A stretch of 64,000 bases of DNA from Micropterix aruncella (Eukaryota > Arthropoda > Insecta > Lepidoptera > Micropterigidae): NCBI GenBank assembly GCA_944548615.1, contig OX155965.1:17538806-17602805 (forward strand), in the 5' to 3' direction. Numbering within the stretch: position 1 is the first letter of the stretch; every line of letters begins with the position of its first letter. The translations under genes and the position numbers were made by a program. Below the pieces are notes generated by a model. That model was not told where the DNA came from. It did not search any database and was given only the letters and a program-made list of their open reading frames with translations. Positions 34,304 to 44,049 of this stretch are shown here, in pieces.

Positions 34304-34613
34304 ACACGCTTTTATTAGGTCGACCTGTATGTAACTATGTAATGGAATCTAAGGTAACTAATTTAACCATCTTCCAAGGATCGTAGCGTCATCAAAATTG
34401 GCAGCTGTATGTAGTTCTGAACACAATACAATAATATGGTACTGTCGAACTGATCTGATGATGGAGTCGGAAGATATGAACTGAAACTTCATGATGGAAC
34501 ATCGTATCATAGCTGTGTTTGGACTTGTTAGAAAAGTCTTGGAATGAACTTTGACCACGATTAGGTTTCAAGGTCTGATGATGTGGTTTTTAGGTGCATT
34601 TATAAAAGCGTGT
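34304..34613 (-). mobile_element. Z-family TIR element
   Basis: A 310-bp copy with ends ACACGCTTTTATTAGG and, on the other side, AAAAGCGTGT (inverted repeat ACACGCTTTTAT). The interior carries GTCGACCTGTATGTAACTAT, CATCTTCCAAGGATCGTAGC and GATGATGGAGTCGGAAGATA, and is nearly identical to copies at 38.27 and 40.90 kb. It lies in reverse relative to them. It is non-coding: the shared 66-codon frame has no ATG. Confidence 0.85.
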
Positions 34614-34829
34614 TTTTAGTGTTTTTTTTTAACTATTAATTTATTTTGCAATTTCAACAGCCTGTTCATTTTAAAATTAGTTGTTCCATATCAGAATTAA
34701 TTACCTTTGTTAGTGTAGCTTCAAAAATATGTTTGACATTGTGACTTAAAACCACATATTAGAATCAATAACCTTTCTATAAATTTAAAAACCACGTAAA
34801 ACAAGTAAATATAATAAAAGGAAAAAAAA

Positions 34830-35197
34830 ACACGACTGCCGATAAATAATTTATAATTATTTTTATTACGGTTTTTTTTAATGTAATATTTGTGGTTTAT
34901 GTATATATCCATATAAACATATTTTTTTTTGGAATGTACTCAATCAGATATTTCATTTGACTCGAACCACGATATATTTAGGTTAATTTATTTACATTTG
35001 GACATTTGGACAACTATTTACATGATATTTGGATAGTTAAGTACCCTATGACACTCGGGATAGCATAATGATTTTAACGATATTACATACTTCTAAATCG
35101 GTTCGAGCGTTAAGAAGTTGTGGTAGAATAAAGAAACGAAAAACAAAGATAGATGATCCTGATCACATTACACTGCTTTTTTGTTGGTCAGTCGTGT
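34830..35197 (-). mobile_element. Y-family TIR element
   Basis: Ends ACACGACTGCC and, reverse-complemented, ACACGACTGACC. The interior has ACTATTTACATGATATTTGG, CTATGACACTCGGGATAGC and GGTTCGAGCGTTAAGAAGTT. It is about 140 bp shorter than the 41.6 kb copy because of internal deletions. No transposase is encoded. Confidence 0.8.
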
Positions 35198-35950
35198 AAT
35201 TAAATTAAATGCGTCAGTTCTTGCGATAATAAAATAACGCATAATATTACAGCACAGCCATATGTGCGATTTCGCGTTACCTTGGGTATGCTCGCGTAAA
35301 TATATGTATAGAACTATATTTTTCACTACAAACAATTAATATTTGTTTGTAACTATTATGTATCAGTATGTAACTATTATCAACAATATGCCTGTACAGT
35401 TCTCTTCTTTGTACGTTACCTAATAAAATAACAATAAATAAATAATACATAAGTAGTTGATATTAACATTATAATTATAAGGTTTCAGTTACTTTGGCAA
35501 AAAAATATATCAAAAATGTAATGTAACAAAGCAACTGCAGCTTTGCAAAAAAAACCGACTTACTGGCCTTGAAAAATAATAAATTAATAAACGAATATAA
35601 GCAAATTCCTTCATCTTTCATGATCTATAATGAAATGTATCTTTGTACTGCAAGATCATAATGAAAATAACTTGCGTATTTTGTTTTTAAAATGCGGTCT
35701 CAAATTCATCTCCTTTGGGGACCACTGATGCTTAACCGCTGTGGCGCCAATATGGCCGATCGGTCTTTTGCGGTGGTTGACAGATCCGCAGGTAGCTGTT
35801 TCGGATGGCCGCCATATATATTATATAAATATATGTATATTATACATGACGAACAACATTAACTATTAGGTAACAGGAGAAACATCATAAAAATACGATG
35901 GAAAAATCATAATAAAACGACGAAAAAAGGTGCTCTTTTGCGCGCTAGGG
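35198..35950. other. No recognised feature
   Basis: AT-rich DNA, with a GC patch at 35740-35815. No frames or termini. Confidence 0.45.
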
Positions 35951-35954
35951 CTTC

Positions 35955-36160
35955 TGAAAGGGGCCATCCACATATACGTAATCACCGAGGGGGAGCGGGA
36001 TTGGGTCCGACGCTTACGCTTAATTATGTGGGGGGGGGGGGAAGGTTCCCGTCCTGATTACGTAATCAACTTTGGTAACCGCATCGCAATTTTTTTGGTC
36101 TAAACCTGCAAGGAAATACCGCAGTGCCACGCCGAAGATACCCCCCCCCCCTGCACGCGC
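35955..36160. repeat. Probable dispersed repeat with G- and C-runs
   Basis: GGGGCCATCCACATATACGT, AATCACCGAGGGGGAGCGGG, a G-run at about 36031-36042, and GATTACGTAATCAA, then a C-run at about 36141-36152. Phrases of the type GGCCATCCA.A.A.TACGTAA...GGGGG are common in arthropod interspersed repeats. No second copy is in the window. Confidence 0.4.
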
Positions 36161-36745
36161 GATGTTCGTAGATACTCCACGCGCTCGTCTGCGATTGAGT
36201 CGCCCGGGCCTGTTCCTGGAAGCGCTGCGGTCTGAAGATTGGGATTCGTAAAATAAACCAAAGATTTTGAGATTTTGTAATTACTTTAAACTAATAAAGT
36301 ACATTTTTAAAATCACTTTACAAACGCTGGGTTCACGATTCTTCACATTTACCGCAAATATCCCACCGTAATTTCCGGCCTGGGAGCGTGCGAATTTCTT
36401 GCCTAAACTACACGCCTAATAAAATTCAACTGCGTTTGAAGCCCGCGAGCTATTTGCCGCTTTCGCGCGCTTGTTGCAAATGGGAGTATTTAAAATCCGC
36501 CTTCGACGCCACCCTGTCATATTGTTATGGGAGATGGCATGGCTTACAATGGGACCTGTGACAAGCTGGCGTATATACAGACATAGCCCGAGGGTAGGCG
36601 TAAAGAAAAACAAATAAATAGAGGACTTCAGGACCTATCAGAACAATCCCGAAGTAAATTTTTCTATTATCTATCAATTAATTATTTAACCTCTCGTATT
36701 TCTTTGCCTTCCTTTCTTGTAGATAGTTCACCGAGTTTAACACGG
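36161..36745. other. No recognised feature
   Basis: Mixed DNA with a 65-codon minus frame at 36416-36613 and no motif. Confidence 0.45.
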
Positions 36746-36747
36746 GA

Positions 36748-37600
36748 TTTATTTATTTATTTATTTATTTTATTGTAATTATCAAATTAACCATTTACAA
36801 TAAGTATAATATTAAAACAAATGGCAAAAACCTCTTTCCTCTTTCATTCACTGGCTAGTGCTGCCCAACTAGGATATACTCGTTCCAGGGCAAGCAATTT
36901 ATATTTTTACATTTAAAACGATGGTCGATGAACCAAACAAACACAATAATAATACTAATAATTAAAAAATATATATAATATTAATAAATATATATAATAA
37001 TAAAAAAATATTAAAAATTACAATATTACATAGGAAATAGAAATACTAAATACATTAGAATACACATATACACACATACATACATATAAACACAATATAT
37101 GTTAAGTTAACTTCAACTTATTCTACTACATCGATCATGGCATGGACAAATAAACGCTCTTCTTGCAACAGCCATTTATTTATTTTGCTTTTAAACAAAT
37201 GACAATTGGGGCTGGTTTTTATGTCACTGCTTAATTTATTATAAAATCTTGTAGCTATGAAAGAGTAGTGTCGCTGTCCGAAAATCGTTTTCATCCTAGG
37301 TACATTCAAATTATCACTCAGGAGTTGTCTAGTGGGTTTCGTGTGCGTAATAATAAAAGATTTATTTTGTTTGGCCACGAAAACCCAACGTAGTGCAGTT
37401 TTAATAAATAATAACCTAGCATCCCAAACTTGAGCCTCTTTAAAGAGTTCATTAGAAGAATATTGATATGGCTTGCGATGCATGATTTTTAACATTTTTG
37501 CGCTGTTAGAAGTGGCATCAGGAGGGTTTTGCAGCACAAGGCCCTCCTGACGCCATAGGGATAGAAACAAACTTGGATGGAACACGACAAATAAAAAGGG
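36748..37600 (-). pseudogene. Jockey/CR1-type LINE 3' end, 155-codon RT C-terminus
   Basis: On the minus strand an unbroken frame (37585-37118) encodes the C-terminus of a non-LTR reverse transcriptase: ARLLFIKTALRWVF, LNVPRMKTIFGQRHYSFIA, TRFYNKLSSDIKTSPNCHLF and KSKINKWLLQEE. About 350 bp of A/T-rich 3' UTR follows, then an (AAAT)n tail at 36771-36748. Polymerase core and endonuclease are missing through 5' truncation. The open frame is shorter than one tenth of a full ORF2, so it cannot be functional. Its 3' end (AAATTATC...AATAAAATAAATAA) resembles that of the LINE at 53.2-54.2 kb, suggesting related families. Confidence 0.85.
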
Positions 37601-38138
37601 TTAGTGACTCTTAAAATATAATGATTAGTGAAAATTGATTTAAAATGTGGAGGGAGTACGTTTTCCGATATTAAAATATCCCCTTAACCCCGCAATACCT
37701 TTTTGTCAACTAAGATACCCGCAATTATATCTAATAAACACGATAAGTATTTCCAAATCTGTTGCAGAGACTCCCTTTGCAATGCAAGAGGCTTTAATTT
37801 TTATGTTTCTTCATAAGGAAGTCCTTTGCTGCATTTTGAGTGGCTTATTTCTAATCAGTATTTTTATTTCTACATCAAAGGATCATTATGTAAACAAATG
37901 ATTTCCAAATATCTTACCAAAACCTCCTAAAATATTAACAATATTATACATATTCATAATATGTTGCTACCATTGCACCATAAATACTCTTGTAAATAAC
38001 ATATAGGCTGAAGTATAAACTTCTAATTAAAGAATGAAGATTTGGGCGCTTCCTTTTATAAAAATTAGCATATCGAGCTTTTTATTTTAATTTAATGGCT
38101 GGCTGATAACACGCGCAGCATCCTTTATAATCTTTTTT
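37601..38138. other. No recognised feature
   Basis: AT-rich DNA; an 84-codon frame at 37647-37901 has no motif. Confidence 0.45.
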
Positions 38139-38959
38139 ACACGACTGCCCAACCAAATAACAGAAATGGAAAATCGCATAGTCCAGTGGCATCGTCACCT
38201 AACTAGGCCGGGACCTGTTCTAAACGACCGGGACCTGTTCTCAATACTGTGGTTATAAAAAAAAACACTAAAAACACGCTTTTATAAATGCACGTAAAAA
38301 TCACATCATCAGACCTTGAAACCTAATCGTGGGCAAAGTTCATTCCAAGACTTTTCTAACAAGTCTAAATACAACTATGATACGATGTTCCATCATGAAG
38401 TTCCAGTTCATATCTTCCGACTCCATCATCAGATCAGTTCGACAGTACCATATTATTGTATTGTCATCAGAACTACATACAGCTGCCAATTTTCATGACG
38501 CTACGATCCTTGGAAGATGGTTAAATTAGTTACCTTAGATTCCATTACATAGTTAGTTACATACAGGTCGACCTAATAAAAGCGTGTTAAAAGGAGTGTA
38601 ATGTGTTCAGGGTTCATCTATGTATGTTTTTCGTTTCTTTATTCTACCCTAACTTCTAAACGCTTGAACCGACTTAGAAGTGTGTGGTATTGTTAGAATC
38701 GTTATGTCATCCCGAGTGTCATATGGTACCTTAAATATCCACATATCAAGTAAATAGTTGTCTAAATGTCCAAATGTCAATAGATTTATGTTAATCTATA
38801 TATCGTGTTTAGTGTCAAATGAAAGGTCTGATTAAGTACGTTCCGTAAATATACATGTATATATATGGATAAGTACTTAATCACAAATACTTCATAAAAC
38901 AACAGTAATAAAAAAAATATATTAATACAGTATTTCACTTGCTGTAACGGCAGTCGTGT
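38139..38959 (+). mobile_element. Y-family TIR element carrying a nested Z element
   Basis: The left end ACACGACTGCCCAACC lies at 38139 and the right end GGCAGTCGTGT closes at 38959. Between them the Y sequence stops after about 20 bases and resumes at 38592 with GGAGTGTAATGTGTTCAGGG, exactly where it continues in the uninterrupted 41.6 kb copy. The gap holds about 120 bp of other sequence and the Z element at 38274-38587. Confidence 0.8.
38274..38587 (+). mobile_element. Z-family TIR element nested in Y
   Basis: 314 bp from ACACGCTTTTATAAATGCAC to CCTAATAAAAGCGTGT. It has the same interior as the other two Z copies with scattered substitutions and is preceded by CACTAAAA like them. Confidence 0.85.
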
Positions 38960-39581
38960 TTTTTCATTTTTTAAAATATATATTTACTTGTATATAATGG
39001 CTACATTCGATACATACTATATATAATGGGTACATTCGAAATTTTAAAATATTTCGAACTGTCATTTTATATTTAGAAAACGGCATTCGACGATTCAAGC
39101 GCCCTACCTATACGAACGTACGTGATACGGCCGCTATATTATCGCCCCAACGCAACAACCCGATCACGTACGTGGGAGTACGCTCCAGTACAAAAACAAA
39201 AAATAATAAAAATTAAAAAAAAACAAATCCACAAAGCGGACGTGATACGTCAAATTGTTCCCACGATTCTAAATACAAAAAATGGTAATACATAGGTCTC
39301 TTGTGTAAAATAAATTGTATGGTATATTGTAAACAATAATGGTTATTAATAAATCTAATGGAAAAACCCAGCGATTTTTTACCTATAGTTTGAATAATAA
39401 CCCAAAGGTATTGAAGCAAAAGGAGACCCACCCAAAATGTTAACAGAAATGCCTAGTACCAGTCACTCAACCGATCAAAATATATCGAGAGTTGAAATTG
39501 TTATGTATATTCCAGTTTTACTCTGTATTTTTGTAAATTTCATTATATCGATCATTTAATTTGTAGGGCTGAAAATATAAT
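38960..39581. other. No gene; short match to 10.3 kb
   Basis: Contains CCCTACCTATACGAACGTAC followed by GTGATACG at 39103-39130, the reverse complement of 10.31-10.34 kb. Otherwise AT-rich with no recognised frame. Confidence 0.45.
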
Positions 39582-39886
39582 ATGAACGGTGATTTGATTG
39601 ACTACATTTGCGATAATTTAACAATCAGTTACGTTGAGGTAAGAACCAATTTCTTTTTTACTTTTTAACTATAATGAAACTTGAAGAAATCCGTTAATTT
39701 AGTCTTTTTTAGGTTACAAAAACAGAACCGGAATCTATAAATATCGAAGGAAGGCGCGTGGTAGATGTTCAATATTTCTTGGACGGCTTAAAAAAAATTG
39801 CAGAACATAACAATCGGTTTAGTTGTATATTACATAACCTGAAAATCGTAAAAGTAAAACGAGTTTATTTTTATAAGTACCTATAA
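39582..39886 (+). CDS. Two-exon small open frame, mobile-element-like N-terminus
   Basis: Exon 1 (39582-39638) encodes MNGDLIDYICDNLTISYVE and ends at GAG followed by GTAAGA. The 74-bp intron ends in CTTTTTTAG at 39712. Exon 2 (39713-39883) continues in phase: VTKTEPESINIEGRRVVDVQ, YFLDGLKKIAEHN, RFSCILHNLKIVKVK, then TAA at 39884-39886; the total is 76 residues. EGRRVVDVQYFL...L..I..HN..F.C.L.N..IVK recalls the N-terminal segment of a group of insect proteins linked to Mutator-like or similar elements (GRR.VD...F motif). This is recognition from memory and unproved. Those proteins are much longer, so this is a fragment, or later exons follow. The ATG is the first in frame and a TTTGTAG acceptor-like site lies 20 bases upstream. 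Confidence 0.45.
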
Positions 39887-40794
39887 AGGTAGTTTTATGT
39901 GATTATAATAATATTGCATAATCCATATTTGTATAAATTTAACTAAAATACATAATTAATCTTTTTTGGACAGCCTTTTTATGTTCTTCGTAAACTTTAG
40001 TTATTTACTTAATAATTAAAAATATAGGTACGCCATAGCTACAGATCAAGATCGTTCAGTCGTAACGTCGCAACTGTGTCCCGTACGTGAGGAAAAACGC
40101 ACACAGGCGCACGAACTCCTTCGCGCGTCGAGCGGTAAATACCTAAAACCCGAGCGGCTAGATTTGGGACAACGCTCTTAAACAATGTGCTCTATTCATT
40201 GTTTTTCGCTCAAATTCAACTCTATTGGAGATATTTTATTTTGCAAAAGAATGAGCTTGGTTTTTGATTTCGATGGTTGAAGGGTGATTGTTCATCGGCG
40301 ATAAAGGGATTTCCATTTAAACCTACACAGTACTGTCGAACATTGTGCACATCCATATCATTTTGCAATCCAATCCGGAGAGTCGTTCGCTGCCAATTCG
40401 CCTTCGATATAAATTTCTTAGATACAGTTCGCCCCCTCCGTCGCCATCTTCGATTACACCATAAATAATCGTTTTTGTTTGCATTTTCCGCGATCCACGA
40501 ACCGTGTTTGCCCTCACCCCCGATCTTTGGAGATAGTCGCACGCTCGATAAAGTGCACCCTTTGAATTTGTCACTGTTCCGGAGTAAATTTCCTCCGCCT
40601 TAAGTTCATCCTCGCCCACACACCCTCCAAGTCGCCCCCACCCCGCGAACGCAACGCGAATATTAATAACTGTCAGATCGCAGTGTACTAGGCACCCTTG
40701 AATACCATCAGATATTGTGGATCAACTTATAGACAGAGCAGGAAGACGATGCGGCCATAGCTGTTTTGTTCTAACGGCAAAAAATCGACAATTA
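39887..40794. other. No confident feature; GC-rich open frames on the minus strand
   Basis: Minus-strand frames of 98-106 codons (40222-40619) overlap in different phases. One contains GNPFIADEQSPFNHRNQK, resembling a peptide at 11.1 kb, but neither has a known domain. A CpG-rich stretch lies at 40070-40160. Confidence 0.35.
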
Positions 40795-41325
40795 CAAGCG
40801 CGACATTACATTTTCGATGGGTAGAATTGAAATGCAATTCAGTTAATTTTATCCCAACGGAAATAAATTAATAGTTTAAAAAAAAACACTAAAAACACGC
40901 GTTTGGGCTATGATACGATATTCACATATACACGGCTATGATACGATATTCCATCATGGAATGACAGTGCCTATCTTCCGGCTTCATCATCAGACCTTGA
41001 AACCTAATCGTGGTCAAAGTTAATTCCAAGACTTTTCTAACAAGTCCAAACACAGCTATGATACGATGTTCCATCATGAAGTTCCAGTTCATATCTTCCG
41101 ACTCCATCATCAGATCAGTTCGACAGTACCATATTATTGTATTGTCATCAGAACTACACACAGCTACCAACTTTCATGACGCTACAATCCTTGGAAGATG
41201 GTTAAATTAGTTACCTTAGATTCCATTACATAGTTACATACAGGTCGACCTAATAAAAGCGTGTTAAAAAGGTAACCCAGTCGGAATTAAACCCGGAAAC
41301 AAGCCACCTAACAACTAAGCTACAT
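40795..41325 (-). mobile_element. tRNA-derived SINE split by a Z element
   Basis: On the minus strand the tRNA-like head lies at 41325-41272 (TAGCTTAGTTGTTAGG, CCGGGTTTAATTCCGACTGG). The body resumes at about 40870-40795 (ATTTCCGTTGGGATAAAATT, GAATTGCATTTCAATTCT), collinear with the copies at 15.3, 24.2 and 26.6 kb. The interval is filled by the Z element at 40895-41264. The distal tail of the SINE was not found. Confidence 0.7.
40895..41264 (+). mobile_element. Z-family TIR element with internal duplication, nested in SINE
   Basis: 370 bp, from ACACGCGTTTGGGC to CCTAATAAAAGCGTGT. It is longer than its sisters because a segment of about 60 bp (GCTATGATACGAT.TTCCATCA to ATCTTCCG.CT.CATCATCAGA) is present twice, near 40933 and 41056, and a shorter third piece (GGCTATGATACGATATTCA) near 40906. 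Confidence 0.8.
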
Positions 41326-41620
41326 ATATCAATACGTAGATTTATTATTAATATTCGATTTGCAGTTCCATTTTAATTTTTTTAACTTAACACCTCGAAT
41401 CTGAAGATTTCTAGTTGTCGCAGTTTAGAACTAGCGTGTCGATATGCATGGCAAGTCCGACCCTTGATTTATTTCAGTAAAAAGTTTAGATTTGGTGAGT
41501 TCATTATATTTCCAGTATTCTGCTGTACAACCACATATTTAAAACGTCTATCTTTTTGCAAATCTCACCAAACGAAAACTTTATAGGTAATATACTCCCG
41601 ATTTTGTCCTATTCGTTTTT
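41326..41620. other. No recognised feature
   Basis: AT-rich spacer between the SINE head and the Y copy. Confidence 0.5.
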
Positions 41621-42129
41621 ACACGACTGCCCAACAAAAAAGGAGTGTAATGTGTTCAGAGTTCATCTACGTATATTTTCCGTTTCTTTATACCACCATT
41701 ACTTCTAAACGCTCGAACCGATTTAGAAGTATGTGGTATTGTTAGAATCGTTATGTCATCCCGAGTGTCATATGGTACATATCTAAATATCAAGTAGGTA
41801 CCTATCCAATATATAACTATCCAAATAACAAGTAAATAGTTGCCTAAATGTCCAAATGTCAATAGATTTATGTTAATCTATATAACTTGTTTAGTGTCAA
41901 ATCTCCAAATATCAAGTAAATAGGTGTATAAATGTCCAAATCTCCAAAAGTCAATAAATTAACATAAATATATAGTGTTTAGTTTCAAATGAAAGGTCTG
42001 ATTGAGTAAATTCTGAAAATATATATGTATCTAGATGGACAGATACATAAACGACTAATATTTCAAATAAACCCCGTAATAAAAATAATTATAAATACAG
42101 TAGTTCACTTTTTGTAACGGCAGTCGTGT
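41621..42129 (+). mobile_element. Y-family TIR element, full-length copy
   Basis: 509 bp with ends ACACGACTGCCCAAC and, reverse-complemented, ACACGACTGCCGTTAC, so 11 terminal bases match. Both sides abut T-runs, hiding any target duplication. The interior has a few reiterated phrases (ATCAAGTA, CCAAATGTC). It is non-coding. Related copies lie at 27.1, 34.8 and 38.1 kb; a stray end occurs near 50.40 kb. The superfamily is not determined. Confidence 0.8.
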
Positions 42130-42384
42130 TTTTTTATTACTTTTAATATATTTACTTGATAATCATATACAAAACATACCAACAGAAAAGTAGCTGAGCA
42201 GCAATGCAGACTTTCTTACCTGAAAATAAAAGAAAAATATTTGTTAGAATTATAAAAATGTAGGTATTAATCTTTAGGGCCGGCCTTCAGTACACACTTT
42301 CTGCATCCAGCTTTAACCATATTTTGAACTACTTTTACTTCTAACTCCTCGTACAAAGCTTTTTTACAAGCTTCTACTTACCTT

Positions 42385-42855
42385 GCAGTGTTTGTCAATT
42401 TGTTTAGGTCAAATCTTACAAGCTGAATTAGAACCTATGAAGGTTCTTTTTTAGCTTGTCTTTCTTTTATCCTATGAAGTTGAGATTATACATGTCGATT
42501 CAATTCCGATGACAATGCAATTTATGGTAAGCATGAACTGATTCTACACCCATAATTGGCTCCCGACGAAACTACTCTTCCACGGTCAAAAGCACAGAGA
42601 CGACGACGACGCATTCAATTATGATAGCCTGTTCTAAATTTCACCATAACGTGGCTACTGCACCCAGGGTTAGCTTCCAACGAGGGGACTCCTCAACGGT
42701 TAATAGCACATACACGAAATTTTGTAAAGCACTCAATTATGATAGCCCGGTCAAAGTTCCACCATGACAAGACTACTGCAGCCAGGGTTGACGATCGAAC
42801 TCCTCAACGATCAACATACACAAAATTTTGTATATGCATTCAATTATGGTAACCC
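42385..42855. repeat. Dispersed repeat with three ~110-bp tandem units
   Basis: A segment shared with 63.68-63.86 kb (TTTGTTTAGGTCAAAT.TT, TTCCGATGACAATGCA, TGGCTCCCGACGA, CTCTTCCACGGTCAA) is followed by three degenerate units. Each contains (A/C)AGGGTT.., CTCAACG.T.AA.A and GCA(T/C)TCAATTATG.TA.CC. The last phrase starts at 42611, 42729 and 42836, spacing 118 and 107. Confidence 0.7.
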
Positions 42856-44049
42856 TTTCATTCTTCTATACAGATCATTTTAATAAAAGTTTGTTTTTAA
42901 AAATGCTTATTACTATTAATCTTATTACTTCTGATGTCGGCAAAATATCATCAAAGGCAGCGCTTTAAACAGTCCAGCGTTGAGACTATCCCTTGACTAT
43001 TTACTAGTATTTCTGGTTTCGGTATTGGTATTGGTCGGCTCGAGATCCCGAAATACCGCGACGTCGCGGTATATTTGTTACCCGAAATCGAATTGCCGCG
43101 TCGCGTTCGTAAACGCAAATCGTTAAACAGTCAACCGTAACGTAAATTTACACTAAAAAGTCTGAAGGTTACTTACTAATAGTAGTATGGTACAATGCCG
43201 AGTAAAAACGAATGGAAGATTTTTTTTTTAAATATCGCAGTGTAAACGAATGAAAACCAATACGAGAGCATCCAAAGGAATTTAAGAATATGTATAAATA
43301 TATGTTTAACAAAATATTTGTATGACAATAATAGTAGATACCGAAAAAGTGGTTTCAGGTTTACTTTGGCAATTCTATTCAGGGGAGAAACTCATGGAAC
43401 CCGTACAAAAAAATAATGTGTTTTTATTGTCTCTTGACGTTCAGCATGTCTACGCAATGTACATTGAAAAGTATTTTTTATTTCACATCATGGTACTACT
43501 TTAGCATTGTCGGATGCCAAACACAGGAAGTCTGGAGAAAAGGTCAGGGAGCGTTATGTTTTATCGTTGATTGCTCTGATTAAGGTATTTTGAGCCATTA
43601 TCATTGGATCAATATTAGTTTTCGCCATACCGCCCCCAGCCAATCTGTCCGTAACTGATGACAGATTAATAAAGTGCCATAGTTCGTCGATTTTAGCATG
43701 GCGGGACTCATTATTTATTTATTTATTTTAGGTCACAATTTATAATATAACTTAATTAATTGTGTATATTGGAATCGGACCTTAAAACTAATACCGTTTA
43801 TAATTTCCACCAGTCAAACACATTCTGGATGACAAAAACTATAAATTAAACCAATAAATCAATAATGAAATATTACGCATTATTAAATAACTACAGTAGC
43901 GAGCACTGAAATCTTTCCACCTATTATAAAAGCTCTTGCACTAGCTCTTTTTTATAGAAAGAGCTAGTGCAGGTATACATTAGTTCTAAGAACTAAGTAC
44001 CCCCACCCTTTATTTTTTTTTACCTGAAGTATTAATATTTTTGTGAAAT
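42856..44049. other. No gene; hairpin at 43937-43971
   Basis: AT-rich DNA with an ATTT run at about 43712-43727. A perfect hairpin, TGCACTAGCTCTTT against AAAGAGCTAGTGCA with a 7-base loop, lies about 80 bp upstream of the Tc1 relic. It might be part of that element's terminus, but no partner was found on the other side. A 60-codon frame at 43322-43504 has no motif. Confidence 0.45.

Noticed and set aside
34358..41210. Nearly identical 66-codon frame in all three Z copies
   Set aside because: The frame starts at GTG with no ATG in any copy. Its conservation follows from the ~90% or higher identity of the copies, and the antisense frame is similarly open.
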